Notes under the pieces: model-generated
Databases searched by the model: none
What the model was told of the DNA's origin: nothing
What the model saw: only the letters and a program-made list of their open reading frames with translations
From: Thiomonas arsenitoxydans
Lineage (GTDB): Bacteria > Pseudomonadota > Gammaproteobacteria > Burkholderiales > Burkholderiaceae_C
Direction of reading: 5' to 3'
NCBI RefSeq assembly: GCF_000253115.1
Contig: NC_014145.1
Location: 1,054,001-1,118,000, forward strand
DNA: 64,000 nt
Shown: positions 16,796 to 25,111 of the stretch, piece by piece
Layout: every line of letters starts with the position of its first letter
How positions within the stretch are numbered: position 1 is the stretch's first letter
Translations under genes and position numbers: made by a program

Positions 16796-17803
16796 ATGGC
16801 ACGTTCGGCTCATCCCCGCCTCAAGTTCCTCGCGCCCGGCTGGTTTGCCGTGGTGCTGGGCTGGGGCGGCCTCGCTTTGGCTTGGCATCAGGCCACGGCC
16901 CTGCTCGGCGAACCTGCGGCCATGATCTCGCAAGTGCTGGGCTGGGCCGCCATCGGCGCGCTGGGCTTGCTCGCGCTGCTTACCGGGCTGAGATTGCAGC
17001 GGCATGCATCCGACTGGCTGGCCGATGTGCGCCACCCCGTGCGACATCCCGTGCTGGCCCTGGTGCCCATGGCGATGCTGGTGATAGCCGGGTTTGTCGT
17101 GCAGGTGCTGGGCGCCAACAACGTCTGGATGGCAGGATTTTGGATGTTCGGCGCCTTGGCTCAGTTGGCTGCGACGGTCTGGGTTTTTCATCGCCTGCGG
17201 CAGAGCGCAGCGACTGACAAAGGCCCCAACTGGGCGGGCATTACCCCTGCGCTCTTTCTGGCCGCGGCAGGCAATGTCGTCGTGCCCTTTGCCGGCGTCG
17301 CCCTCGGTTTTCAGATCTGGTCTGTAGCGCAGTGGACCATCGGTGCACTGTTTTTTGTCGTGGTGCAGGTGCTATTCATGGTGCGCGTCACGGCCTTCGG
17401 CATGCTGCCGCGCAAGCTCTTGCCCATGCTGTTCATCACAGTAGCACCTCCGGCGGCCGGCGGCCTGGGCCTTGCCCAGCTGGGTGCACCCGTCGAGGCA
17501 CTGGAAGGGGCGTGGGGCATTGCGCTGTTCTTCGTCATCCTGAGCTTTCTGTCTTTCAAGCCGATGATGCAGGAAGCCTTCACCATCGGCCACTGGGCGC
17601 TGTCCTTTCCCTTGGCTGCGTTTGCCGGACTGTCGATGCACCTCGCCCTCATGACGCAAAACGGCGCGATGCAGACCTTTGCCATTCTGGCGCTGGCGCT
17701 GGCCTCGGTGATCATCGGCTGGTTGACCCTGGCGACGGCGCGCGGCCTGCGCGATGGCAGCTTGCTCGCACCCGAGCCGGTGGCGTTGATTCATGCGGCT
17801 TAA
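16796..17803 (+). CDS. SLAC1/TehA-family anion channel-like membrane protein
   Basis: A polytopic membrane protein of 335 residues with about ten hydrophobic segments. The opening 'PGWFAVVLGWGGLALAW' and 'ITPALFLAAAGNVVVPFAG', 'TVAPPAAGGLGLAQLG' match the TehA/SLAC1 (TDT) family. Members conduct anions such as chloride, nitrate or sulfite (e.g. yeast Ssu1) or affect tellurite resistance. A GTG at 16793 is an alternative start three bases upstream; GGGCAGGG serves either. It is 12 bases after the DUF2892 gene. Its place in an efflux operon suggests movement of an inorganic anion, possibly sulfite, which is inference. Confidence 0.82.
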   Translation: MARSAHPRLKFLAPGWFAVVLGWGGLALAWHQATALLGEPAAMISQVLGWAAIGALGLLALLTGLRLQRHASDWLADVRHPVRHPVLALVPMAMLVIAGFVVQVLGANNVWMAGFWMFGALAQLAATVWVFHRLRQSAATDKGPNWAGITPALFLAAAGNVVVPFAGVALGFQIWSVAQWTIGALFFVVVQVLFMVRVTAFGMLPRKLLPMLFITVAPPAAGGLGLAQLGAPVEALEGAWGIALFFVILSFLSFKPMMQEAFTIGHWALSFPLAAFAGLSMHLALMTQNGAMQTFAILALALASVIIGWLTLATARGLRDGSLLAPEPVALIHAA

Positions 17804-17908
17804 ATGGGCTTGAAGAGCGCGGCCGACGGATTCGAGCCGCTCGCCTATGATGGAGAAGATTGGATGAAACGCAGCACCAAGCCCATACAGATTCCCGGAG
17901 CCATCACC

Positions 17909-18202
17909 ATGTCAGTTCTGACCAACGAAGCCTCTCGCACGGACATTCTCAACCGCCTCAAGCGTGCCGAAGGGCAGATGCGCGGCGTGCAACGCATGAT
18001 CGAAGAGGGCGAACCCTGCCTGAAGGTGGCTCAGCAGCTCTCAGCCGTGCGCAAGGCGCTCGACAGCACTTTTGTGCGCATGACCGTGTGCTTTCTGGAG
18101 CAGGAACTCGACGGGCGTTTGGAGCCCACCGAGGGCGGCGAGCAGCCCAGGCTCAGCGCCATGCTCGACGAGGTTGAAACCCTGCTGGCCCGGATGAACT
18201 GA
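17909..18202 (+). CDS. CsoR/FrmR-family repressor with atypical cysteine set
   Basis: A 97-residue all-helical DNA-binding protein. 'ILNRLKRAEGQMRGVQRMIEEGEPC' is the typical CsoR-family first helix, and Cys37 is the conserved first ligand. The second helix reads 'SAVRKALDSTFVRMTVCFLEQEL': the positions that carry His and Cys in CsoR (+25 and +29 from Cys37) are Phe and Glu here, and a cysteine lies at +24 (Cys61). The usual copper or nickel set is therefore absent. Start 17909 has GGAG at nine bases and fits family length; ATG 17864 would add 15 residues. It closes the efflux operon. Confidence 0.85.
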   Translation: MSVLTNEASRTDILNRLKRAEGQMRGVQRMIEEGEPCLKVAQQLSAVRKALDSTFVRMTVCFLEQELDGRLEPTEGGEQPRLSAMLDEVETLLARMN

Positions 18203-18213
18203 AAATTTTCAGT
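18198..18213. terminator. Palindrome between convergent genes
   Basis: ACTGAAAATTTTCAGT is a perfect 16-base palindrome covering the stop codons of the CsoR-like gene and mnmA. It may serve as a weak bidirectional terminator; there is no loop or separate T-run, so the call is tentative. Confidence 0.25.
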
Positions 18214-19315
18214 CGTTCCTCGATGCGGCCTCGATGATGCCGCCGCCCAGGCAGACCTCGCCGTCATACAGCACCGCAGACTGTCCTGGTGTCACCGCCC
18301 ATTGCGGTGCGTCGAACTTCAAGGTGAAGCGCTCAGGGCCCTGGTCCTGAAAACGGCAAGCGGCGTCCACCTGACGATAACGGGTTTTTGCACCGTAGCC
18401 GAAGACCTCCTCAGTAGGCGCCGTGCCCGACACCCAACTGGCCGACAGCGCCTGCAGCGTGTGGCTTAGCAGCAGCGGATGATCGTGGCCTTGAGCCACG
18501 ATGAGTTGATTGCGTTCCAGATCTTTTCCGGCCACGAACCAGGGCTCGCCGTTGCCGCTATTGCTTCCCCCCAGGCCGATGCCTTTGCGCTGTCCGAGGG
18601 TGTAGAACGCCAGTCCCAGATGCTCGCCTACCGTCTTGCCCTCCGGGGTTTTCATCGCGCCGGGTTGCGTGGGCAGGTAGCGGCTGAGAAAGTCGCGAAA
18701 CGGGCGCTCGCCGATGAAGCAGATGCCGGTGGAGTCTTTTTTGCGGGCGTTGTGCAGGCCTATCGTTTCGGCCACTTTGCGCACTTCGGTCTTGTTCAAC
18801 TCGCCCACCGGAAACAGCGTGCGCGCGAGCTGCGCCTGATTGAGTCGGTGCAGAAAGTAGCTCTGGTCTTTCGAGGCGTCCAGCCCGCGCAGCAGCTCGA
18901 AGCCGTGGTCGGTCTCACGTACCCGCGCGTAATGTCCGGTGGCGATGCGGTCTGCGCCCAGGCGCATGGCATGGTCGAGAAAGGCCTTGAACTTGATCTC
19001 GGCGTTGCACAGCACGTCTGGGTTGGGCGTGCGTCCGGCGGCATATTCGCGCAGAAATTCGGCAAACACCCGCTCTTTGTATTCCGCCGCGAAATTCACC
19101 GCCTCGATGTCGATGCCGATACGGTCGGCCACGCTCGCGGCGTCGAGCCAGTCTTGACGCGTGGAGCAGTATTCGCTGTCATCGTCGTCTTCCCAGTTTT
19201 TCATGAACAGGCCAACGACCGTGTAACCCTGCTGTTTGAGCAGCCAGGCGGACACGGAGGAATCGACACCGCCGGAAAGGCCGACTACAACGATGCCGCG
19301 AGAAGAAGATGTCAT
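18209..19315 (-). CDS. mnmA: tRNA-specific 2-thiouridylase MnmA
   Basis: Cytoplasmic enzyme of 368 residues that makes 2-thiouridine at wobble position 34 of Lys, Glu and Gln tRNAs, using sulfur relayed from cysteine desulfurase. The PP-loop '[15 protein letters not shown]' binds ATP. The catalytic cysteines are Cys103 in '[12 protein letters not shown]' and Cys199 in '[13 protein letters not shown]'. ATG 19315 fits the family start; the reading frame continues to a TTG at 19321. The NUDIX gene lies 27 bases upstream, the same neighbourhood as in E. coli. Confidence 0.96.
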   Translation of the reverse strand: MTSSSRGIVVVGLSGGVDSSVSAWLLKQQGYTVVGLFMKNWEDDDDSEYCSTRQDWLDAASVADRIGIDIEAVNFAAEYKERVFAEFLREYAAGRTPNPDVLCNAEIKFKAFLDHAMRLGADRIATGHYARVRETDHGFELLRGLDASKDQSYFLHRLNQAQLARTLFPVGELNKTEVRKVAETIGLHNARKKDSTGICFIGERPFRDFLSRYLPTQPGAMKTPEGKTVGEHLGLAFYTLGQRKGIGLGGSNSGNGEPWFVAGKDLERNQLIVAQGHDHPLLLSHTLQALSASWVSGTAPTEEVFGYGAKTRYRQVDAACRFQDQGPERFTLKFDAPQWAVTPGQSAVLYDGEVCLGGGIIEAASRND

Positions 19316-19342
19316 GCGCAAATTGTAGAAAGAAGGCTGGGC

Positions 19343-19831
19343 TCAACCGAACACACTCGGGTCGGTGGCGATCAGCTCCAGGGGGTAGCGCTGCCCCCGC
19401 AAGTAATCCTCGACGCAGCGCAACACCAGCGGGCTGCGATGACGGCTGGCACTGGCGCGCAGGGCGTCGAGGTCCATCCACAACGTGCGCTCGATGCCCT
19501 CGTCCAGCGCGCGCCCCGGGTCTGCAGCGGAGACTTCGCCGCAGAACGCGAGCCGCAGATAGCTCTCGTCCTGATGACCGCTGGCCGTTTGACGCTGGGA
19601 GCGCGACAGATACACGCCCACCAGGCCGGTGGGGACGAACACCCGGCCGGTTTCTTCTAGTGCTTCACGTACCGCGCCCTGTAGCGGGCTTTCACCCACT
19701 TCCAGATGGCCTGCGGGCTGGTTCAGGCGCAAGCCACCCGCCGTCTGCTCTTCGACGAGCAGAAAACGACCGTCCTGTTCGACGATGGCGGCAACGGTGA
19801 CGCGAGGACGCGCAGAGGGATCAAATCTCAT
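19343..19831 (-). CDS. nudJ: NUDIX hydrolase, NudJ type
   Basis: A 162-residue pyrophosphohydrolase. The NUDIX box is visible from 'GHLEVGESPLQGAVREALEE' into 'TGRV', with the metal-binding REALEE core. In E. coli the NudJ phosphatase, which acts on HMP-pyrophosphate and nucleoside tri- and diphosphates, is encoded next to mnmA, and the same pairing occurs here. Length and placement support NudJ, although substrate specificity cannot be read from the sequence. Probably co-transcribed with mnmA. Confidence 0.85.
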   Translation of the reverse strand: MRFDPSARPRVTVAAIVEQDGRFLLVEEQTAGGLRLNQPAGHLEVGESPLQGAVREALEETGRVFVPTGLVGVYLSRSQRQTASGHQDESYLRLAFCGEVSAADPGRALDEGIERTLWMDLDALRASASRHRSPLVLRCVEDYLRGQRYPLELIATDPSVFG

Positions 19832-20069
19832 GGCGGCAAGAGTGCAAGAAATAGAAATAGGGCTTGATGCAAAATATTAAAAAAAGCAAAAGAGATTTCC
19901 TGATGTACGTAATTTGCGCTGCAGCAATCTTAGGGAAAACGCGGGATAATGCTGCGCTTGGATCTATTGCTTAGGCAAACAGATTTGTTCCGACTGAGTG
20001 GGGCTGAAACGATCTCGTGTTCGTGCTGCGTTCAGACCCCGATAAAGCAGACTTCAAAGGAGAGACTCC

Positions 20070-21191
20070 ATGCGTATCGGCATTCCGGCGGAAACTTTGG
20101 CCGGCGAAGCCCGTGTTGCAGCAACACCGGAAACAGTCAAAAAATTGATTGCCCAGGGGCACACCGTGGTGATGCAAGCCGATGCTGGCCTGCGCGCTGA
20201 CGCCCCCGACGCAGATTACATCGCCGTGGGCGCCACCATCGGTGATCGCACCGAGGCCTTTGCGGCCGATATGGTGCTCAAGGTCAGGCCCCCCACAGCC
20301 GAGGAACTCCGGCTGATGAAGCCCGGCACTGTGTTGGTCGGCATGCTCGACCCGTTCAACGCTGAAGGCTTGCAGGCCATGACCGACGCGGGCCTGACAG
20401 CGTTTGCGCTCGAAGCGGCGCCGCGTACTTCGCGGGCGCAGAGCATGGACGTATTGTCCAGCCAGGCCAATATCGGCGGTTACAAGGCCGTCATATTGGC
20501 GGCCAATCTTTACCAGCGTTTCATGCCCATGCTGATGACGGCGGCGGGCACGGTCAAGGCCGCGCGCGTGGTGATTCTGGGTGCCGGGGTGGCGGGTTTG
20601 CAGGCCATTGCCACGGCAAAACGTTTGGGCGCGGTGATCGAGGCTTCGGACGTGCGTCCTGCGGTCAAAGAGCAGATCGAGTCGCTGGGCGCGAAGTTCA
20701 TCGACGTGCCCTTCGAAACCGATGAAGAGCGCGATATTGCCCAAGGCGTCGGCGGTTATGCCCGTCCGATGCCCGCCAGTTGGATGCAGCGGCAATCCGC
20801 CCTTGTTGCCGAGCGGGTCAAGCAGGCTAATGTGGTCATTTCCACGGCGCTGATTCCGGGCCGCCGGGCGCCGGTGCTGATTACCGAGGAAATGGTCAAG
20901 TCGATGAAACCGGGTTCGGTGATTATCGACATGGCCGCAGCGCAGGGCGGCAACTGCCCTTTGACCGAAGCTGGCAAAACCGTGGTCAAGCATGGCGTGA
21001 CCCTGGTGGGAGAAACCAATCTCCCCGCTCTCGTGGCCGCCGATGCATCGGCTCTATACGCGCGCAACGTGCTCGATTTTCTGAAACTGGTGTTCGACAA
21101 GGAAAAGGGCTTTGTGGTGAATATGGAAGACGACATCGTCGCCGCCTGCCTGATGTGCCGCGATGGACAGTTGCTGCGCAAGACGGCCTGA
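20070..21191 (+). CDS. pntAA: NAD(P) transhydrogenase subunit alpha, part 1
   Basis: A 373-residue soluble NAD(H)-binding domain I of the proton-translocating transhydrogenase. 'RIGIPAETLAGEARVAATPE' is the alanine-dehydrogenase-like start, and the Rossmann loop is 'VVILGAGVAGLQAIATAKRLGA'. In many bacteria the alpha subunit is split into this soluble part and a small membrane part, as here. AAGGAGAG precedes the ATG. First gene of pntAA-pntAB-pntB. The 238 bases upstream are AT-richer than the surroundings; GGATAAT at 19944-19950 is a plausible -10, but I could not pair it with a -35. Confidence 0.95.
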   Translation: MRIGIPAETLAGEARVAATPETVKKLIAQGHTVVMQADAGLRADAPDADYIAVGATIGDRTEAFAADMVLKVRPPTAEELRLMKPGTVLVGMLDPFNAEGLQAMTDAGLTAFALEAAPRTSRAQSMDVLSSQANIGGYKAVILAANLYQRFMPMLMTAAGTVKAARVVILGAGVAGLQAIATAKRLGAVIEASDVRPAVKEQIESLGAKFIDVPFETDEERDIAQGVGGYARPMPASWMQRQSALVAERVKQANVVISTALIPGRRAPVLITEEMVKSMKPGSVIIDMAAAQGGNCPLTEAGKTVVKHGVTLVGETNLPALVAADASALYARNVLDFLKLVFDKEKGFVVNMEDDIVAACLMCRDGQLLRKTA

Positions 21192-21236
21192 TTTTCCACT
21201 CTGTCAATGATTTTCATCCTGAAAAAGGACTGAGCC

Positions 21237-21539
21237 ATGCATGAAATCTCTCCTCTGGTGATCAATTTCACTATTTTTGTTTTGGCAATTTATGTGGGCT
21301 ACCACGTGGTCTGGAATGTCACCCCGGCTTTGCATACCCCGCTGATGGCGGTGACCAACGCCATATCCGCCATCATCATCGTGGGCGCCATGCTGGCCGC
21401 CGCGTTGACCGTGACGCCTCTGGGCAAAATCATGGGAACCCTCGCGGTTGCGCTGGCCGCGGTCAATGTATTCGGCGGCTTTCTCGTGACGCGGCGCATG
21501 CTGGCCATGTTCAAAAAGAAAACAGCCGGCAAGAGCTAA
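21237..21539 (+). CDS. pntAB: NAD(P) transhydrogenase subunit alpha, part 2 (membrane)
   Basis: A 100-residue protein made almost entirely of three to four membrane helices, corresponding to the C-terminal membrane part (domain II) of PntA. The conserved '[21 protein letters not shown]' segment is typical. It begins 45 bases after pntAA with AAAGGA upstream. Together with PntB it forms the proton channel that couples hydride transfer from NADH to NADP+ to the proton gradient and so supplies NADPH for biosynthesis. Confidence 0.95.
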   Translation: MHEISPLVINFTIFVLAIYVGYHVVWNVTPALHTPLMAVTNAISAIIIVGAMLAAALTVTPLGKIMGTLAVALAAVNVFGGFLVTRRMLAMFKKKTAGKS

Positions 21540-21642
21540 ATCACACCCCAATAGATACCTGACGTTACCGCTTCGCCAACAGATGTCGCACCGATCTGTT
21601 TCGAACCGCGGCCGGTGACGCGCAGCATCAAGGACTCAATTT

Positions 21643-23079
21643 ATGACACTCAGCATGAATCTCGTGACCCTGCTGTATTTGCTCGCAGCGGTCTTTTTCA
21701 TTCAAGCGCTCAAAGGCTTGTCGCACCCAACGACCAGCCGGCGCGGAAATGTGTTCGGCATGACAGGTATGGTCATCGCAGTCTTCACCACAGTCGCCTT
21801 GATTATCAAGGTGGGCGGCGATGCCGGGGCGCTTGGTCTCGGATATGTGCTACTCGGGCTGGTGGTCGGCGGCGGCATTGGCGCTTTTATGGCCAACCGC
21901 GTCGAAATGACCAAAATGCCCGAGCTGGTGGCTTTCATGCACAGCATGATCGGTCTGGCCGCAGTGTGTATCGCGGTGGCCGAAGTCGCCGAGCCTCACG
22001 CCTTCGGCATCGTTCAAGCTGCAGGTGACCCGCTGCCTCCGGGGAACCGTATCGAGCTTTTCATCGGCACGGTCGTGGGCGCCATTACCTTCAGCGGCTC
22101 GGTCATCGCCTTTGGCAAACTCGCTGGGCGCTACAAATTCCGCCTGTTCCAGGGCGCGCCCGTGCGGTTTGCCGGGCAGCATTGGCTCAACCTGATTATT
22201 TTTCTGGCGGCTATCGCTTTTGGTCTTTGGTTCTGGGCTACGGCGGCTTGGACTCCCTTTCTCATCATGATGGCGTTGGCCTTCGTGTTGGGCGTACTGA
22301 TGATTATTCCCATCGGCGGCGCCGATATGCCCGTGGTCGTATCGATGCTCAACAGCTATTCCGGTTGGGCTGCGGCTGGCATTGGTTTTTCGCTCGAAAA
22401 CAATATGCTCATCATCGCCGGTTCATTGGTCGGATCTTCCGGTGCGATTCTGAGCTACATCATGTGCAAGGCGATGAACCGGTCTTTCATCAGCGTGATT
22501 CTGGGCGGGTTTGGCGCCGAGTCTTCCACAACCGCCGCAGCGGTGCAGCAACGCCCGGTGAAATCGGGCAGCCCGGATGACGCCGCGTTTCTCTTGTCCA
22601 ATGCCGAAACAGTCATCATCGTGCCCGGTTACGGTTTGGCCGTGGCCCGCGCGCAGCATGCGGTCAAGGAACTGGCGCAGAAACTCACCGAGCACGGCGT
22701 GAATGTGAAATATGCGATTCACCCCGTGGCTGGCCGCATGCCGGGCCATATGAATGTGCTGCTTGCCGAGGCGGAGGTGCCCTACGACCAGGTTTTCGAA
22801 ATGGACGATATCAACCCAGAGTTCGGCCAGGCTGATGTCGCTGTGATTCTTGGCGCCAATGACGTGGTCAATCCTTCGGCGAAGACCGATCCAAAATCAC
22901 CGATTGCCGGTATGCCGATTCTTGAGGCTTACAAGGCAAAAACCGTGATCGTGAACAAACGTTCGATGGCTGCAGGGTATGCGGGCCTGGATAACGAACT
23001 GTTTTACATGGACAAAACCATGATGGTCTTCGGCGATGCCAAGAAAGTCGTGGAAGATATCACCAAGGCCATCGAATGA
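21643..23079 (+). CDS. pntB: NAD(P) transhydrogenase subunit beta
   Basis: A 478-residue subunit with about nine membrane helices (to roughly residue 270) and a soluble C-terminal NADP(H)-binding domain III. Family marks are 'GGADMPVVVSMLNSYSGWAAA' (seen in part) and 'VIIVPGYGLAVARAQHAVKEL' with the dinucleotide-binding GYGLAVA, then 'HPVAGRMPGHMNVLLAEA'. The ATG has AGGA eight bases upstream; a 103-base gap separates it from pntAB. A clear intrinsic terminator follows at 23110. Confidence 0.95.
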   Translation: MTLSMNLVTLLYLLAAVFFIQALKGLSHPTTSRRGNVFGMTGMVIAVFTTVALIIKVGGDAGALGLGYVLLGLVVGGGIGAFMANRVEMTKMPELVAFMHSMIGLAAVCIAVAEVAEPHAFGIVQAAGDPLPPGNRIELFIGTVVGAITFSGSVIAFGKLAGRYKFRLFQGAPVRFAGQHWLNLIIFLAAIAFGLWFWATAAWTPFLIMMALAFVLGVLMIIPIGGADMPVVVSMLNSYSGWAAAGIGFSLENNMLIIAGSLVGSSGAILSYIMCKAMNRSFISVILGGFGAESSTTAAAVQQRPVKSGSPDDAAFLLSNAETVIIVPGYGLAVARAQHAVKELAQKLTEHGVNVKYAIHPVAGRMPGHMNVLLAEAEVPYDQVFEMDDINPEFGQADVAVILGANDVVNPSAKTDPKSPIAGMPILEAYKAKTVIVNKRSMAAGYAGLDNELFYMDKTMMVFGDAKKVVEDITKAIE

Positions 23080-23109
23080 TGGATTGAAGCATTCCAGTGC
23101 ATATGAATG

Positions 23110-23140
23110 AGCCCGCCTTGTGCGGGCTTTTTTATTTTTT
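23110..23140 (+). terminator. Intrinsic terminator after pntB
   Basis: AGCCCGC (23110-23116), a CTTGT loop and GCGGGCT (23122-23128) are followed by a long T-rich run. Confidence 0.9.
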
Positions 23141-23193
23141 GTTTTGTCGTATGATGATTCTGGTTTTAACTTTCAACACAGGAGAAGGTGCTC

Positions 23194-23493
23194 ATGGCAA
23201 CGTATAAAGAATTGCAGTCACAGATTGAAGCCCTCAAACAGCAGGCTGAAATGCAACGCAAGGCAGAGATTGCTGCCGTGGTGAGCGATATTCGCGCCAA
23301 AATGGATGAATACGGTATTACCTTGGCCGATCTCGGTTCGCGTCGTGGCGGGGCGTCTTCCAAGGGATCGACGGTCGCGCCGAAATATCGCAACGCGCAG
23401 ACGGGCGAAACTTGGACTGGCCGCGGAAAAATGCCGCGCTGGCTTCAAAGCGCGGTGGACAGCGGCAAAAGCAAGGAATCTTTCCTGATCTGA
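23194..23493 (+). CDS. H-NS family nucleoid protein
   Basis: A 99-residue H-NS-like DNA-binding protein. The N-terminal half (residues 1-48) is a coiled-coil oligomerisation domain, and a Ser/Gly linker follows. The C-terminal domain 'KYRNAQTGETWTGRGKMPRW' contains the H-NS AT-hook-like TGETWTGRG loop. GGAGAAGG precedes ATG 23194. Such proteins silence AT-rich, often horizontally acquired DNA; the accessory cluster starting just downstream is a possible neighbour target, which is speculation. It is monocistronic, with a terminator at 23542. Confidence 0.93.
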   Translation: MATYKELQSQIEALKQQAEMQRKAEIAAVVSDIRAKMDEYGITLADLGSRRGGASSKGSTVAPKYRNAQTGETWTGRGKMPRWLQSAVDSGKSKESFLI

Positions 23494-23541
23494 ATACAGC
23501 ACGGCGCTTTGCCTGCATGTTGCGATTGAGGCTCGCAACAT

Positions 23542-23569
23542 AAAAACCGGGGATGACCCGGTTTTTTTA
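23542..23569 (+). terminator. Intrinsic terminator after the H-NS-like gene
   Basis: AAAAACCGGG and CCCGGTTTTT flank GATGA, with a run of seven T residues. The A-run on the other side makes it possibly bidirectional. Confidence 0.88.
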
Positions 23570-23711
23570 TGGGGGCGGTTTCAAGTGCGAAGCGCAGCAC
23601 CCCGCGGGACGCTTTCTACGATGCATTGCGTTAAGTCATGATATTTACACGCAGTCATGCGAGTGACGGCAAAAAATCGCGAGCATCGAGCCTGAGCCAG
23701 GAAACATGTGC

Positions 23712-24551
23712 ATGAACGACTCTAAAACGCCAATCTGGGCAGCCCGCAGCGGCTGGTGGGAGCGTTTGCAGCCAGTAGAAAAGGCCCGTGTGGCTTCGGA
23801 AGTGGGCTACCAGAGCGTGCCAGCAGGGCAGGCGCTGCAGCCTCTGGGCGAAACGGCCCAGCATTGGATCGGCTTGATGTCGGGGCTTGCGAAATTTACC
23901 GTGACAACGACCAGCGGCAAACCGTTGGTTTATTCCGGCGTGGGGGCTGGCGGTTGGTTCGGCGAAGGAACGCTGATGCGACTGGGGGTGTGGCGCTATC
24001 AGGCCCAAGCCATACGCACTTGCGAATTGGCGCTGGTGCCGCGCGAAACTTTTCTGTGGTTGCTGGAGCGCAATATTGCCTTCAACCATTATTTGCTGCA
24101 GCAACTCAACGACCGCCTCGAACTGATGACCTTGCAGGCGCTGGACGATCAGCAAAGCGGTGCTGAATCGATTGTCGCCCGAACCCTGCGGCATTTGTTT
24201 CACCCGCTTGCCGGCGCGAATGGCGGCGCGCTGAAAGTCACCCAGTCAGAAATCGGCCAGCTTTGTCATTTGTCGCGCCAGCGGGTGAATCAGGCCTTTC
24301 AGCGCCTGGAGGCGGACGGTGTGCTGCATCTGCGGTATGGCGGGGTGGAAATTCTCGATGCGGACAAACTGCGGGCTTGGGAGTTTCGTTGTTTGAACGC
24401 CAAAACGTCGGAAAAATCGCTGCTCAAGCGGCGACCTACCGCGCTGCCCAGATCGAACAGCGTAGCCGATTATTTCTGCGCGTCTGATACGACTGGGGAG
24501 AGCACGAGCGCCAGTTCGGCCGAACCTCCGGGGTGCGGAACGCGCGGGTAG
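23712..24551 (+). CDS. Crp/Fnr-family transcription regulator (paralog A)
   Basis: A 279-residue regulator with an N-terminal cyclic-nucleotide-type sensor barrel ('GVGAGGWFGEGTLM') and a C-terminal winged helix, recognition helix 'LCHLSRQRVNQAFQRLEADG'. It has no FNR-type cysteine cluster. The 'LSRQRVN' helix is shared with the paralog at 36167, so both may bind the same site. AGGA lies nine bases before ATG 23712; ATG 23706 is the alternative. The last 60 or so residues are a low-complexity tail whose final 82 bases overlap the convergent methyltransferase gene. Confidence 0.88.
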   Translation: MNDSKTPIWAARSGWWERLQPVEKARVASEVGYQSVPAGQALQPLGETAQHWIGLMSGLAKFTVTTTSGKPLVYSGVGAGGWFGEGTLMRLGVWRYQAQAIRTCELALVPRETFLWLLERNIAFNHYLLQQLNDRLELMTLQALDDQQSGAESIVARTLRHLFHPLAGANGGALKVTQSEIGQLCHLSRQRVNQAFQRLEADGVLHLRYGGVEILDADKLRAWEFRCLNAKTSEKSLLKRRPTALPRSNSVADYFCASDTTGESTSASSAEPPGCGTRG

Positions 24552-25096
24552 GGCGGCTTGGGCCACTGCCATCGTGTGGAAGGAAATACTGCGCGCATGG
24601 CCAGAATGTCGCAGTGATAGGGCGGGCCCTGTATCCACCCTTCCTCTGCGCCGGTTTTTGCGGTCTGCATGAACAGCGCGAAGAGCCGCCCATGTGGTGC
24701 CAGCCAGTGATGCAGCCGATTGGCGTAAGCCATCCAATCGTCCGGGTAAAGCGCGCACAGGCAGGTTTGCTCCCAGATGGCGTCAAACGGTTGCGGGGCG
24801 TCCCATTGCCGCACATCGGCTTGCAGAACGGTCGCCCTCAAACCCTGTTTCTGCAAGCGCTCGGTCACCAGGGCGACGGCCTGCTCCGCGTAGTCCAACG
24901 CGGTGACTTCAAACCCTGCGGCCGCCAGATGCAAAACCTCATGCCCCGCGCCACAGCCCGGCACCAGAATGCGACAGGGTTTGAGCGTGCCCTCGGCGAT
25001 CCAGTGCAGAAGTTGCGGATGCACCGCGCCGCGATCCCATCCAGTCGTGTGGGTGCGAAAGCGTTCATTCCAGAATTCAGCGGTCGGTCCGGGCAT
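24470..25096 (-). CDS. TPMT-type SAM-dependent methyltransferase
   Basis: A 208-residue class I methyltransferase. 'CRILVPGCGAGHEVLHLAAA' is motif I for S-adenosylmethionine binding, and 'ATVLQADVRQW' holds the acidic strand. The tryptophan-rich start 'FWNERFRTHTTGWDRG' and 'WEQTCLCALYPDDW' match the thiopurine S-methyltransferase family, whose bacterial members methylate thiols, selenite, tellurite or small aromatic substrates. It is the last gene of the ligase/transporter operon, 15 bases after the PaaK-like gene, so methylation of the operon's substrate is possible. Confidence 0.85.
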   Translation of the reverse strand: MPGPTAEFWNERFRTHTTGWDRGAVHPQLLHWIAEGTLKPCRILVPGCGAGHEVLHLAAAGFEVTALDYAEQAVALVTERLQKQGLRATVLQADVRQWDAPQPFDAIWEQTCLCALYPDDWMAYANRLHHWLAPHGRLFALFMQTAKTGAEEGWIQGPPYHCDILAMRAVFPSTRWQWPKPPYPRVPHPGGSAELALVLSPVVSDAQK

Positions 25097-25111
25097 GATG
25101 GGGTTGTCGCC

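Noticed and set aside
17909..18202. Direct assignment of the CsoR-like protein as CstR (persulfide sensor)
   Set aside because: CstR has its second cysteine at +29 from the first; here it is at +24 and +29 is Glu, so the equivalence is not supported.
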